In this document: positions 1 through 6,171 of the stretch, piece after piece
Layout: each line of letters opens with the position of its first letter
Numbering within the stretch: the first letter of the stretch is position 1
Program-made: the position numbers and the translations under genes
Assembly: GCA_026785985.1 (NCBI GenBank)
Contig: JAJAYX010000583.1
Coordinates: 1-6,305 of the forward strand
Length of the DNA: 6,305 nt
Reading direction: 5' to 3'
DNA from: Rudanella sp.
Lineage (GTDB): Bacteria > Bacteroidota > Bacteroidia > Cytophagales > Spirosomataceae
The notes under the pieces: generated by a model
The model's input: only the letters and a program-made list of their open reading frames with translations
Databases searched by the model: none
What the model was told of the DNA's origin: nothing

Positions 1-303
1 CGTAAACGCACCGACAGCCATCACCCAAAATCCAATCATCATGCCTTTTTTGAACCCGATCGCCTTTAGCAGATACGACGACGGCACCGACATAATAAAG
101 TAGGAGATGTAGAACGCGAACGTGACCAGATACGACTGAAAATTAGTCAGTTCGCAGGCAATTTTGAAATACGGAATCAGGATGGCGTTGACCCAGGTGA
201 CGAACCCGAACACAAAAAACAGCACGCCAATCAGGCCAATAGACAGGGTTGTTTGCCGGGCTGTGAGTGAGCTAATGGCCACGGAGTTTGGTGGTGCTTT
301 CAT
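1..303 (-). CDS. FucP/GluP-type sugar MFS permease, N-terminal part (cut by window edge)
   Basis: This reading frame starts at ATG 303-301 and stays open for 101 codons to the left edge, so only the N-terminal quarter of a roughly 400-450 residue transporter is present. Three hydrophobic segments are visible at about residues 20-46, 56-79 and 86-101. The sequence FFVFGFVTWVNAILIP (29-44), the following LTNFQSYL (52-59) and the loop GFKKGMM (83-89) match the pattern of the fucose/glucose/galactose:H+ symporter (FHS) family of the major facilitator superfamily, which sits in the inner membrane and imports hexoses or deoxyhexoses. At the place where E. coli FucP has Asp46 (LND-ILLP) this protein has Ala40 (VNA-ILIP). 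That is closer to the GluP-like branch than to true fucose permeases. The gene begins 25 bp after the stop of the upstream oxidoreductase and is probably co-transcribed with it. It may import the product of the upstream enzymes. The transported sugar is not determinable here. Confidence 0.85.
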   Translation of the reverse strand, partial: MKAPPNSVAISSLTARQTTLSIGLIGVLFFVFGFVTWVNAILIPYFKIACELTNFQSYLVTFAFYISYFIMSVPSSYLLKAIGFKKGMMIGFWVMAVGAFT

Positions 304-328
304 CTAAAGAGCAAAAGAGCGTATAGGT

Positions 329-1723
329 TTATAAAGTTGGTTCCCAGCCCCGTTGGTAGTCGCGTTTCCAGTATTGTTGCGCGGTTTCATTGTCTTTGAT
401 ATGGCCGTTGGCAGGGTCGATGTTCAGGGTTGCCCCCGACCGCAGGGCGATGTTTCCCAACTGGCATAGCAACGTGCTTTGGTGGCCGCTGAGAATGTCG
501 GAGTTGAGGGCCGTTCCTTTTTTGATACCGTCGAAAAAGTTCTGAATATGAATGGCATCCAGTGCCTGCGAGGGGTTCATTTTGTCGCGCTCATTCACCA
601 CCACATCGTTTTTAACCTCCCGCACCAGCTTGTTTTCCAGATCATAAACCTTGTAGGCGTTCCCCGGCTCAATCTGCAACGACCCCTTGTCGCCGTAAAA
701 AACAACGCCCACGCTGCTGCCTTCGATGGTGCGCCCGTTGCAGCTACGTCCCTCCCAGGTCATGGCGGTGTTGTTGGCAAACTCCACGTTGATCACCTGC
801 GTATCGGGCGTTTCCCAGTCATCTTTGTAGCGGTATCGCCCGCCCGACGACGTAACCCGCGTGGGGTAGTCAACGCCCAAACCCCAGCTCATCAGGTCGA
901 GCATGTGGGTGCCGTTGTTGAGCGATTCGCCGGTGCCCCAGTGCCATAACCAATGCCAGTTGTAATGCAACAGGTTGTCTTTGAAAGCCATACGCGGAGC
1001 CGGTCCCTGCCACAAATCGAAGTTTAACCAGTTGGGCACGGCGGTTGCATTGCCAATGCCAATCGACGGACGGTTGTTGGTATACCAGCCTTTGGCGAAA
1101 TAAGCGCGGCCAATGTCACCCGCCAACACCGCCTTGACGCCGGCCGCCACGTTGGGCCACGACCGACGCTGATTCCCCATCTGAATCACGTTTTTGTACT
1201 TCTTCTGAACGGCCACCAGCAACTCGCCCTCATGCGGATTGTGACTACAGGGTTTCTCCAGGTAAACGTGTTTACCCGCTTTGGAGGCCAGAATAGCAGC
1301 CGGTGCGTGCCAGTGATCGGGGGCTGCAATCACCAGTGCATCAAGGTCTTTGTCGTCTAAGGCATTCCGAAAATCTGGTTTGTTTTGCGGTTTCGAGGAC
1401 TGAATCTTCGCCACCGTAGCGATGCACTTCTCAGCCGCCCTTGTATCCACGTCGGACACCGACCGAACCTCGCAATTGGGTTGCAGTCCAAACGTGGTCG
1501 CCAGAGCCAGCCCGCGACTGTTCACACCCATTACCCCCACCTGAACGCGCTCATTGGCACCCAGAATGCGGGCGTAACTTTTCGGACTGAAACCGGGGAG
1601 TATACCACCAAGCGTCAGTGCGGCCGTGCCCGCGAGGGTCTGCCCCATAAACTGTCGGCGCGACAGCGGATTTATTGGCTCTGTTGGGTTATTGGTATCT
1701 AGTTCAAGCATCGAGTGATTCAT
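329..1723 (-). CDS. Tat-exported Gfo/Idh/MocA family oxidoreductase (EKP type)
   Basis: The product has 464 residues and is probably a periplasmic NAD(P)-dependent sugar or sugar-derivative dehydrogenase of the Gfo/Idh/MocA family. The N-terminus carries a twin-arginine signal (SRRQFMGQ, 21-28) followed by a Gly/Ala/Leu-rich stretch to about residue 51. The Rossmann domain follows, with the dinucleotide loop VGVMGVNSRG at 62-71, Asp91 near the end of the second strand, and DHWH at 136-139. The family's catalytic EKP is at 156-158. In the C-terminal alpha/beta domain, GNQRRSWP (183-190) and NNGTHMLD (269-276) stand out, with His273 and Asp276 as likely substrate-pocket residues. The C-terminal half has the GGRYRYKDDWETPDTQ pattern seen in a widespread, mostly uncharacterised branch. 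Length is normal for this branch. The ATG at 1723 is preferred, but a second Met at residue 5 is equally possible and keeps the Tat motif. The gene starts 14 bp after the preceding oxidoreductase, which implies co-transcription. Some Tat-exported relatives are NAD-dependent glycosidases (GH109), so a redox-assisted hydrolase cannot be excluded. Family assignment is firm; the substrate is unknown. Confidence 0.9.
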   Translation of the reverse strand: MNHSMLELDTNNPTEPINPLSRRQFMGQTLAGTAALTLGGILPGFSPKSYARILGANERVQVGVMGVNSRGLALATTFGLQPNCEVRSVSDVDTRAAEKCIATVAKIQSSKPQNKPDFRNALDDKDLDALVIAAPDHWHAPAAILASKAGKHVYLEKPCSHNPHEGELLVAVQKKYKNVIQMGNQRRSWPNVAAGVKAVLAGDIGRAYFAKGWYTNNRPSIGIGNATAVPNWLNFDLWQGPAPRMAFKDNLLHYNWHWLWHWGTGESLNNGTHMLDLMSWGLGVDYPTRVTSSGGRYRYKDDWETPDTQVINVEFANNTAMTWEGRSCNGRTIEGSSVGVVFYGDKGSLQIEPGNAYKVYDLENKLVREVKNDVVVNERDKMNPSQALDAIHIQNFFDGIKKGTALNSDILSGHQSTLLCQLGNIALRSGATLNIDPANGHIKDNETAQQYWKRDYQRGWEPTL

Positions 1724-1737
1724 GGTAAGGGGTTGGT

Positions 1738-2778
1738 TTAGTGGGCCTTCTTCAACACGCTGTCTAACCGCACGGAGGCTCCGCCTTTGCGTTTGCTTTC
1801 GTCAGCGGCTTCCATAAACACATAGATTTCCAGCGTTTCTTCGGGCCTGACGGGGGGTACTCCGGTATCGAAAAAGCGGATAATATCTTTTAACAGAGGG
1901 TTATAGCCACCATAAGGCCCCAGCGTTACGATGCCGCTGTTGGTGAAAACTGTGCCGCCGTAGGTGTGTTTGCCGGTGCGGGTTCCCCGAAATGTCCCCA
2001 CGCGACCATCAGCCCAGGTCCCCACCACAATGTCGGTGTTGGGCGTATGGTGCCGCATCACGCTTTGGCAACCGGTACCCATCACGGCAAATAACGCTTC
2101 GACTCCGTGAATACCGTACCAGAATAGGTCGGGATGGGTTTTTTCGAGAACCGCCGGGCTAAACGTGTCGGCCCCCACCACCTGCGACTTATCGAGGCCC
2201 GCGATACCGTTCATGTAGCGCACCGAGGAAGCCGAAAACAGAGGGACGTTGCCTTTTTTGGCCGCATCCATAATCGCCAGAATATCGGGGAGCGAAGCCG
2301 CCAGGGGTTTGTCGATAAAGACCCGCTTGCCAGCCGCCAGCACTTGCATGGCCTGTTCGCGGTGCCGCCGACCGTCGTTGGTTTCGAGCAAAACCACATC
2401 TACGTTACGAAGCAGTTCATCGACGGAGGAGACGATCTCGACCCCCCATTTCTTCACTTCCCCGGTGTATTCGGGGATACGTTTCACACTGCTCTCAATG
2501 TCGTTGCTGCCTTTTGGGTAGGCGGCTACCACCTGATAGCCTTTCCAATCGGGGTTGGGCCGGTCGGCCGTTGCCCGGTCGGCCGTTGCCGTGGGTTTGT
2601 TGAGTTCTTTGGTAAACGCGGTGCTGTGCGAGGTGTCCAACCCGATGATGCCTACCCGTTTGCCGGGTGCCACAGTTGGTTTCGCCCTTCCAAACGTGTG
2701 GTTGGGCAACAGCGAACTTCCCGCACCCGCTGCCAGTATCAGTTCTGTAAATCGTCTGCGATTGAGCATGTTAGCCAT
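1738..2778 (-). CDS. Exported Gfo/Idh/MocA-like oxidoreductase with a DTSH dinucleotide-loop variant
   Basis: The product has 346 residues. The N-terminus NRRRFTELILAAGAG (6-20) is a probable twin-arginine signal, with cleavage near residue 30. The Rossmann start is VGIIGLDTSHSTAF (42-55), where the usual G-x-G-x-x-G loop is replaced by GLDTSHS. At the end of the second strand there is no acidic residue but AYPKGSND (86-93), so cofactor preference may differ from ordinary NAD enzymes. The strand and helix run LLETNDGRRH (130-139) leads to DKP at 156-158 in place of the usual EKP; the Lys is retained. GIHGVEAL (222-229) supplies the expected C-terminal His224 and Glu227. The likely role is oxidoreduction of a sugar or sugar acid in the periplasm, inferred from family and neighbours. 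The start could be Met1 or Met4; either leaves the RRR motif intact. A perfect 15-bp tandem duplication lies inside the gene (residues 64-73). The gene starts 48 bp after the upstream sulfatase, one of the two larger gaps in the run. Confidence 0.85.
   Translation of the reverse strand: MANMLNRRRFTELILAAGAGSSLLPNHTFGRAKPTVAPGKRVGIIGLDTSHSTAFTKELNKPTATADRATADRPNPDWKGYQVVAAYPKGSNDIESSVKRIPEYTGEVKKWGVEIVSSVDELLRNVDVVLLETNDGRRHREQAMQVLAAGKRVFIDKPLAASLPDILAIMDAAKKGNVPLFSASSVRYMNGIAGLDKSQVVGADTFSPAVLEKTHPDLFWYGIHGVEALFAVMGTGCQSVMRHHTPNTDIVVGTWADGRVGTFRGTRTGKHTYGGTVFTNSGIVTLGPYGGYNPLLKDIIRFFDTGVPPVRPEETLEIYVFMEAADESKRKGGASVRLDSVLKKAH
2561..2590. repeat. Perfect 15-bp tandem duplication inside a CDS
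   Basis: Bases 2561-2575 and 2576-2590 are identical 15-mers (cggtcggccgttgcc). On the coding strand they encode the pentapeptide ATADR twice in a row, at residues 64-73 of the DTSH-type oxidoreductase. The insertion keeps the reading frame. It falls between the first helix after the dinucleotide loop and the second beta strand, where a surface loop is expected, so it is probably tolerated. Simple replication slippage is the likely origin. Confidence 0.95.
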
Positions 2779-2826
2779 ATAAACATTTGCGATCTATTAC
2801 AAAAGCCTATTGGCGTACTATCATCC

Positions 2827-4269
2827 TCACTTGTAATACGGATTTCCCACCGAATCAATCGTAGCCCAGGGATAACGCCACTTGTCCATATAGACATTGC
2901 CCGGCGAAAAGCTGTCGTTCGTTTCGCGGAGTCGGCGTGTGAGCAGGTCGTTTAACTGTCGCTGGGTTTGGGCCAGTTTGGGGGTGTTCACGAGGTTGAT
3001 TAACTGATTGGGGTCGGTGGCATTATCATACAAAAGCCACGGACCGTTCAGGTCGCGGACATAGGTATAACGGCTCGTGCGAAGGCCCCGATACTCGCGC
3101 CCGCCCCGGCCATAATTCCACTGGTGAAACGGCACCACGCAGGCAATCAGGGCGGCATCGTCGGGTCGGGAAGCGCGGGGATTGCGAAGCAGTGAAGCAT
3201 AATCGCGGCCTTCCACACTTGCTGGAATGGGCTGATTACTAAGCGAAAGCAAGGTCGGCATCACGTCGGTCAGCGTCATCGGCACGTCCATTGTGCGGCC
3301 TTTTTTGCCCAATCCGGCGGGGTATTTAACCAGCATCGGAATCCGAATCGACTCATCCCAGGGCTTTTGTTTGTTGGTTTGTCCCTGCGAATACAACATA
3401 TCGCCGTGATCGGAGGTAAACACAAAAATGGTGTTTTCGTCCAGATTAGCTCCTTTCAGAGCCGCCTGCAACCGCCCAATGCAGTCGTCGAGGGCGTTGA
3501 TGTGGGCGTAATAACCCCGCAAAGCACGGCGGGCCTCAGTCGTGTCTTTTATCGGCACATTAGGCCGCAGCGAGAGAGGCCGGTTGGCGTATTTTTGGCG
3601 GTATTCTTTGGGAGCCGTTTGGTAGGGGTCGTGGGGTGGCCCCCACGCCAGCACCAGCAGGAAGGGCGCGTTGCGTTTTTGGGTCATAAACCCAATGGCT
3701 GAATCCGTTTGGCTGATGGCATCGTATTGTTGCCACACAAACCGTTTGTTCACCTCGTTATAATACGGCGAGTTGTTGTAGTCGTGCGTACATTCCAACG
3801 CCCGCCAATAGTCAAATCCCTGCCGCCGTTCCACCGGAATCGGAGCCAACCGGCCCGGCCCGAAGTCTTTAGCCAGGCCCCCGTTGATATGCCATTTTCC
3901 GATAAAACCTGTCTGATAACCAGCTTGTTGACAAATCTCGGCCAGTGTCACGGCTTCGTTGCGAAGTGGTCGGTCGTTGTAAAAAACCCCGTGCGTGTGG
4001 GCGTGTTGACCCGTCAGCATACTGGCCCGGCTGGGGGCGCAAACCGGCACCGAAGCCACACAATAGCGGGCATTCACGGCCTCGCCCGCCAGCTTGTCTA
4101 AGTTGGGCGTGATCACCTCCCAATTGCCCGCGTAGCCCAAATCCTGCGCCCGCCATTGGTCGGCCATGACGATGACAATGTTTGGTTTTTTTGTGGGAGC
4201 GGTTGTGCGGAACCCGGTCAGCAGGCCGGCCAGCAGGGTGAGCGTTGTTAGTGCGGGGAGATGGTTCAT
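2827..4269 (-). CDS. Exported FGly-dependent sulfatase, canonical CAPSR type (sulfatase B)
   Basis: The product has 480 residues and is a type I (S1 family) sulfatase that hydrolyses sulfate esters, probably on a carbohydrate, in the periplasm. An N-terminal hydrophobic segment (about 4-20) fits a Sec signal, although its n-region is weakly charged and there is no lipobox Cys. The core begins at PNIVIVMADQWR (29-40), where Asp37 is the expected calcium ligand; the usual second Asp is Gln38. The formylglycine signature CAPSRASMLTG lies at 77-87, with Cys77 as the residue to be matured by FGE or anSME. Other active-site elements are GKWH (123-126), PPHDP (210-214), TSDHGD (284-289, metal ligands Asp286 and His287) and Lys301. 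The C-terminal subdomain ends with YRGLRTSRYTYV (393-404) and LLYDNATDPNQ (412-422), the typical sulfatase tail. The start lies only 5 bp after the stop of sulfatase A, which suggests translational coupling. Substrate is unknown; no maturase gene is in view. Confidence 0.95.
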   Translation of the reverse strand: MNHLPALTTLTLLAGLLTGFRTTAPTKKPNIVIVMADQWRAQDLGYAGNWEVITPNLDKLAGEAVNARYCVASVPVCAPSRASMLTGQHAHTHGVFYNDRPLRNEAVTLAEICQQAGYQTGFIGKWHINGGLAKDFGPGRLAPIPVERRQGFDYWRALECTHDYNNSPYYNEVNKRFVWQQYDAISQTDSAIGFMTQKRNAPFLLVLAWGPPHDPYQTAPKEYRQKYANRPLSLRPNVPIKDTTEARRALRGYYAHINALDDCIGRLQAALKGANLDENTIFVFTSDHGDMLYSQGQTNKQKPWDESIRIPMLVKYPAGLGKKGRTMDVPMTLTDVMPTLLSLSNQPIPASVEGRDYASLLRNPRASRPDDAALIACVVPFHQWNYGRGGREYRGLRTSRYTYVRDLNGPWLLYDNATDPNQLINLVNTPKLAQTQRQLNDLLTRRLRETNDSFSPGNVYMDKWRYPWATIDSVGNPYYK

Positions 4270-4274
4270 AGCGT

Positions 4275-5675
4275 TTATCGGGCGGCTTCTTTGAGTCGTT
4301 CAAAGGCGGGTAATAAACTCGCCTTAAGGTCTTTACCCTGAGGTTTTGTTGCCAGATTATTGAGTTCGTGTGGGTCAGTTTTCAGGTTATACACCTCTTC
4401 GTAGGTATCGGCCGGGTTTCGCATATTGTAGTAGTGAACATACTTCTGGTCGGCCCGCAACACCCCTTCGGATTGGGGAATAAACACGGTGGGCAAGTTG
4501 ACCGGGTGCTCAAAATAAAACTCCGTCCGCCAGGGTGCTTTGCGGTTATCCATCAACTCGGTCAGGCTGCGGCCCTGCATTCGGGTTGGCACCGGAAGCC
4601 CCGCGAGGGTTAACATGGTGGGAGCCAGGTCGATGTTGAGCGTGTATTGGTCGGTGGTGCGGCCCTGCCGGTTCGGTTGGCGGGGATCATAAATAATCAG
4701 CGGCACCCGAATCGACAGTTCGTGGCCGTACCACTTGTCGGCAAAGCCATATTCCCCTTCATAAAATCCGTTGTCGCTGGTGTAAACGATCACGGTATTG
4801 TCGGCCAGGCCGCGATCCTGTAAGGCTTTTCGGAGGTTGCCCACCACCTCATCCACACCCGTAATCAGCCGAAAATACGATTTGGTGGTTTGCTGAAACA
4901 TGGAGTCAGTGGCAAATCGGCGGCTCCACCGAATGCGCGATTCGTTCTGATCGTTGTTTCTAAACCAGTCGGGGAATTGGCGATAATACTGCTCCTGAGC
5001 CGCCGTGGGCCGTTTCAGGGTTTGGTCGGCGTAGAGATTGGTGAACCGTTCGGCGTAGGGAAATTCGGGGTTGGCCGCATCCTGTGCGTGGGGAGCCTTG
5101 AAACTCACCGACAAACAAAACGGCTTTCCGTTGGGGTTGTCCTGGAGAAATTCATCCATTTGCAGACCCATCAGATCCGTTAGGTGGATGGGTTTTCCAC
5201 TGGCATCGCGGGCGGCATAATTCCCCTGCCCCGGAAAACCGCGCCAGTAATCGAACTGAGCCGTGGGCATCTGGTTCCCCACCCCATATTTGCCAATAAA
5301 ACCGGTTCGGTAGCCCGCTTTTCGGAGCAGCATCGGGTAGGTTTGGGCCATAGCCGAATCGGAAAACGTCCCCGCAAAATCGACAATCCTGTGTCGACGC
5401 GCATACTGCCCACTCAGAATACTGGCCCGGCTGATGGCGCAAATGGGCGTGGTAACGTAAGACCGCCGAAAATAAAACCCGTCGCGTGACAGCCGGTCGA
5501 GGTTGGGCGTTTTGATAAGGCGGTTACCCGCCACCCCCAGCGCATCCCATCGCTGATCGTCGGCCAGCAGAAAAATAATGTTGGGGGCCGTAGCGGGCTG
5601 TGATTGATGCAGTGCCACCGGGCGAAGCGCAAGGGCCGCTACTACAACTGGAAGCAAAAAGATGAATCGTTTCAA
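4275..5675 (-). CDS. Exported sulfatase with variant FGly motif CAISR and TTG start (sulfatase A)
   Basis: The product has 466 residues and the S1 sulfatase fold. The frame begins at TTG (5675-5673). An in-frame TAA lies four codons upstream (5687-5685) and there is no in-frame ATG before residue 109, so TTG is the only start that gives a proper signal peptide (MKRF followed by a hydrophobic core to about residue 17). The core starts at PNIIFLLADDQRWD (31-44) with metal ligands Asp39 and Asp40. The formylglycine motif at 79-89 is CAISRASILSG: Cys79 is present, but the consensus Pro at the third position is Ile81 (codon ATC). The family's GKWH is GKYG (128-131), without the His. KAPH (193-196), TSDNG (299-303; Asp301, Asn302), Lys314 and His318 are retained. 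The C-terminal part, with YNLKTDPHELNNLA (429-442), resembles the DUF4976-like tail of glycan sulfatases. It is the first gene of the metabolic run. A sulfatase of a divergent subfamily is likely; loss of activity is possible but not indicated by any frame damage. Confidence 0.92.
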   Translation of the reverse strand: MKRFIFLLPVVVAALALRPVALHQSQPATAPNIIFLLADDQRWDALGVAGNRLIKTPNLDRLSRDGFYFRRSYVTTPICAISRASILSGQYARRHRIVDFAGTFSDSAMAQTYPMLLRKAGYRTGFIGKYGVGNQMPTAQFDYWRGFPGQGNYAARDASGKPIHLTDLMGLQMDEFLQDNPNGKPFCLSVSFKAPHAQDAANPEFPYAERFTNLYADQTLKRPTAAQEQYYRQFPDWFRNNDQNESRIRWSRRFATDSMFQQTTKSYFRLITGVDEVVGNLRKALQDRGLADNTVIVYTSDNGFYEGEYGFADKWYGHELSIRVPLIIYDPRQPNRQGRTTDQYTLNIDLAPTMLTLAGLPVPTRMQGRSLTELMDNRKAPWRTEFYFEHPVNLPTVFIPQSEGVLRADQKYVHYYNMRNPADTYEEVYNLKTDPHELNNLATKPQGKDLKASLLPAFERLKEAAR

Positions 5676-5724
5676 GGTTGGGGATTAGTTAATTGGGTAA
5701 ATTCTTTCCCGAATGGATGATTTG
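5676..5724 (-). other. Intergenic gap ahead of the metabolic run; possible promoter site
   Basis: This 49-bp gap separates the repeat-protein gene from sulfatase A and is the natural place for the promoter of the five-gene run. It contains the in-frame stop that fixes the TTG start. On the minus strand a TTGACA lies at 5728-5723, with AGAATT 17 bp downstream, which is a poor -10 element. The Bacteroidota TAnnTTTG element was not found. An imperfect GGG/CCC inverted repeat at 5695-5710 is too short for a terminator. Transcription could also run through from the upstream genes. Confidence 0.3.
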
Positions 5725-6171
5725 TCAACCGTCTCCCAACCGGAAATCGCCCCCAGTTTTTATGGTACTTCCCTCTTTTACCACATTTTTCTCATCATAA
5801 GAATCCTCACCTATCGTACCTGTATCGCCAATACGAACGGGACCGGTTGCTTCGATAGTGGAGCCATCCACTACGTTTTTCTGGCGCGGACGGTGGGTTG
5901 CATATGCGGCTAACTGCCCGCGTAACTCCTCAACAAACTGAGGATTTTTGAGTAACTCCGACAGTTTATCGTGCAGTACAGCCTCTTTTACTCCCGCAGA
6001 CTTGTTGGACTCGACAACGGCTTTGGTGAGAGGGTCATCTTCCAGAAACCATGACCGCACCCAGCGCATCGACGCTGAAACAAAGTCTTTAGGAAATTTC
6101 TGCACCTCTTCGTTTTTGAGGAGCAGGTCAGTAAGATAGGACATGGCCTGAGGCAGTAAGGTTTCAATCAT
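5725..6171 (-). CDS. Small protein with helical N-terminus and two Gly-rich GSTI/GD repeats, function unknown
   Basis: The product has 148 residues and matches no enzyme I recognise. It has no signal peptide or membrane segment, so it should be cytosolic. Residues 1-92 appear mostly helical, with a Trp-rich part (RWVRSWFLEDDP, 36-47) and LSELLKNPQFVEELRGQL (70-87). After a short RPRQ hinge come two related segments: QKNVVDGSTIEATGPVRIGD (97-116) and EKNVVKEGSTI-KTGGDFRLGD (127-147). They share KNVV, GSTI and a closing GD, as expected of short beta repeats. A helical region with a LLxxNPxFxxEL pattern followed by Gly-rich GD repeats recalls small adaptor-like proteins next to bacterial conflict-system effectors; this is recollection of a general pattern, not a demonstrated homology. 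The start ATG overlaps the stop of the upstream gene in ATGA, so the two are probably translated together. Base composition is more AT-rich than in the sulfatase run. Confidence 0.75.
   Translation of the reverse strand: MIETLLPQAMSYLTDLLLKNEEVQKFPKDFVSASMRWVRSWFLEDDPLTKAVVESNKSAGVKEAVLHDKLSELLKNPQFVEELRGQLAAYATHRPRQKNVVDGSTIEATGPVRIGDTGTIGEDSYDEKNVVKEGSTIKTGGDFRLGDG
5731..5883 (-). repeat. Two diverged internal repeats encoding KNVV..GSTI...GD
   Basis: The units lie at 5824-5883 (residues 97-116) and 5731-5793 (residues 127-147) of the small unknown protein and are separated by a 10-residue acidic and Gly-containing linker. The second has one extra residue. Shared positions are KNVV, GSTI, a following G and the final GD. 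The DNA is only partly alike, so the duplication is old rather than a recent slippage event. Confidence 0.75.

Noticed and set aside
329..2778. The two neighbouring oxidoreductases as a recent tandem duplication
   Set aside because: They differ in length (464 and 346), dinucleotide loop, EKP versus DKP and C-terminal motifs; they are distant family members.
2779..2826. Promoter in the 48-bp gap between sulfatase B and the DTSH oxidoreductase
   Set aside because: The gap is AT-richer but shows no spaced TTTG and TAnnTTTG pair or any clear -35/-10 pair, so an internal promoter is only a possibility.
3709..4101. Long plus-strand open frame opposite sulfatase B, and similar ones at 479-949, 1385-1702, 2134-2955, 3367-3702, 4890-5183 and 5184-5489
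   Set aside because: They lie wholly or almost wholly antisense to well-supported genes, have no recognisable motifs and are expected in GC-rich coding DNA.
3869..4303. Minus-strand 144-codon frame overlapping the start of sulfatase B
   Set aside because: It runs out of frame through the conserved sulfatase core, including the CAPSR motif, and its own product looks like frame-shifted Arg/Pro/Gly-rich sequence.
2827..5675. The two sulfatases as recent duplicates
   Set aside because: They share only family motifs such as AGYxTGFIGK; FGly context, metal-ligand pairs and tails differ clearly.
5695..5710. Inverted repeat GGG-TAAA/TTT-CCC as a possible terminator
   Set aside because: The stem is only about three GC pairs plus a bulged AT part, with no T tract; it is too weak to call.
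5713..5913. Plus-strand 66-codon frame opposite the repeat-protein gene
   Set aside because: It is antisense to a gene supported by internal protein repeats and an ATGA junction, and it has no features of its own.
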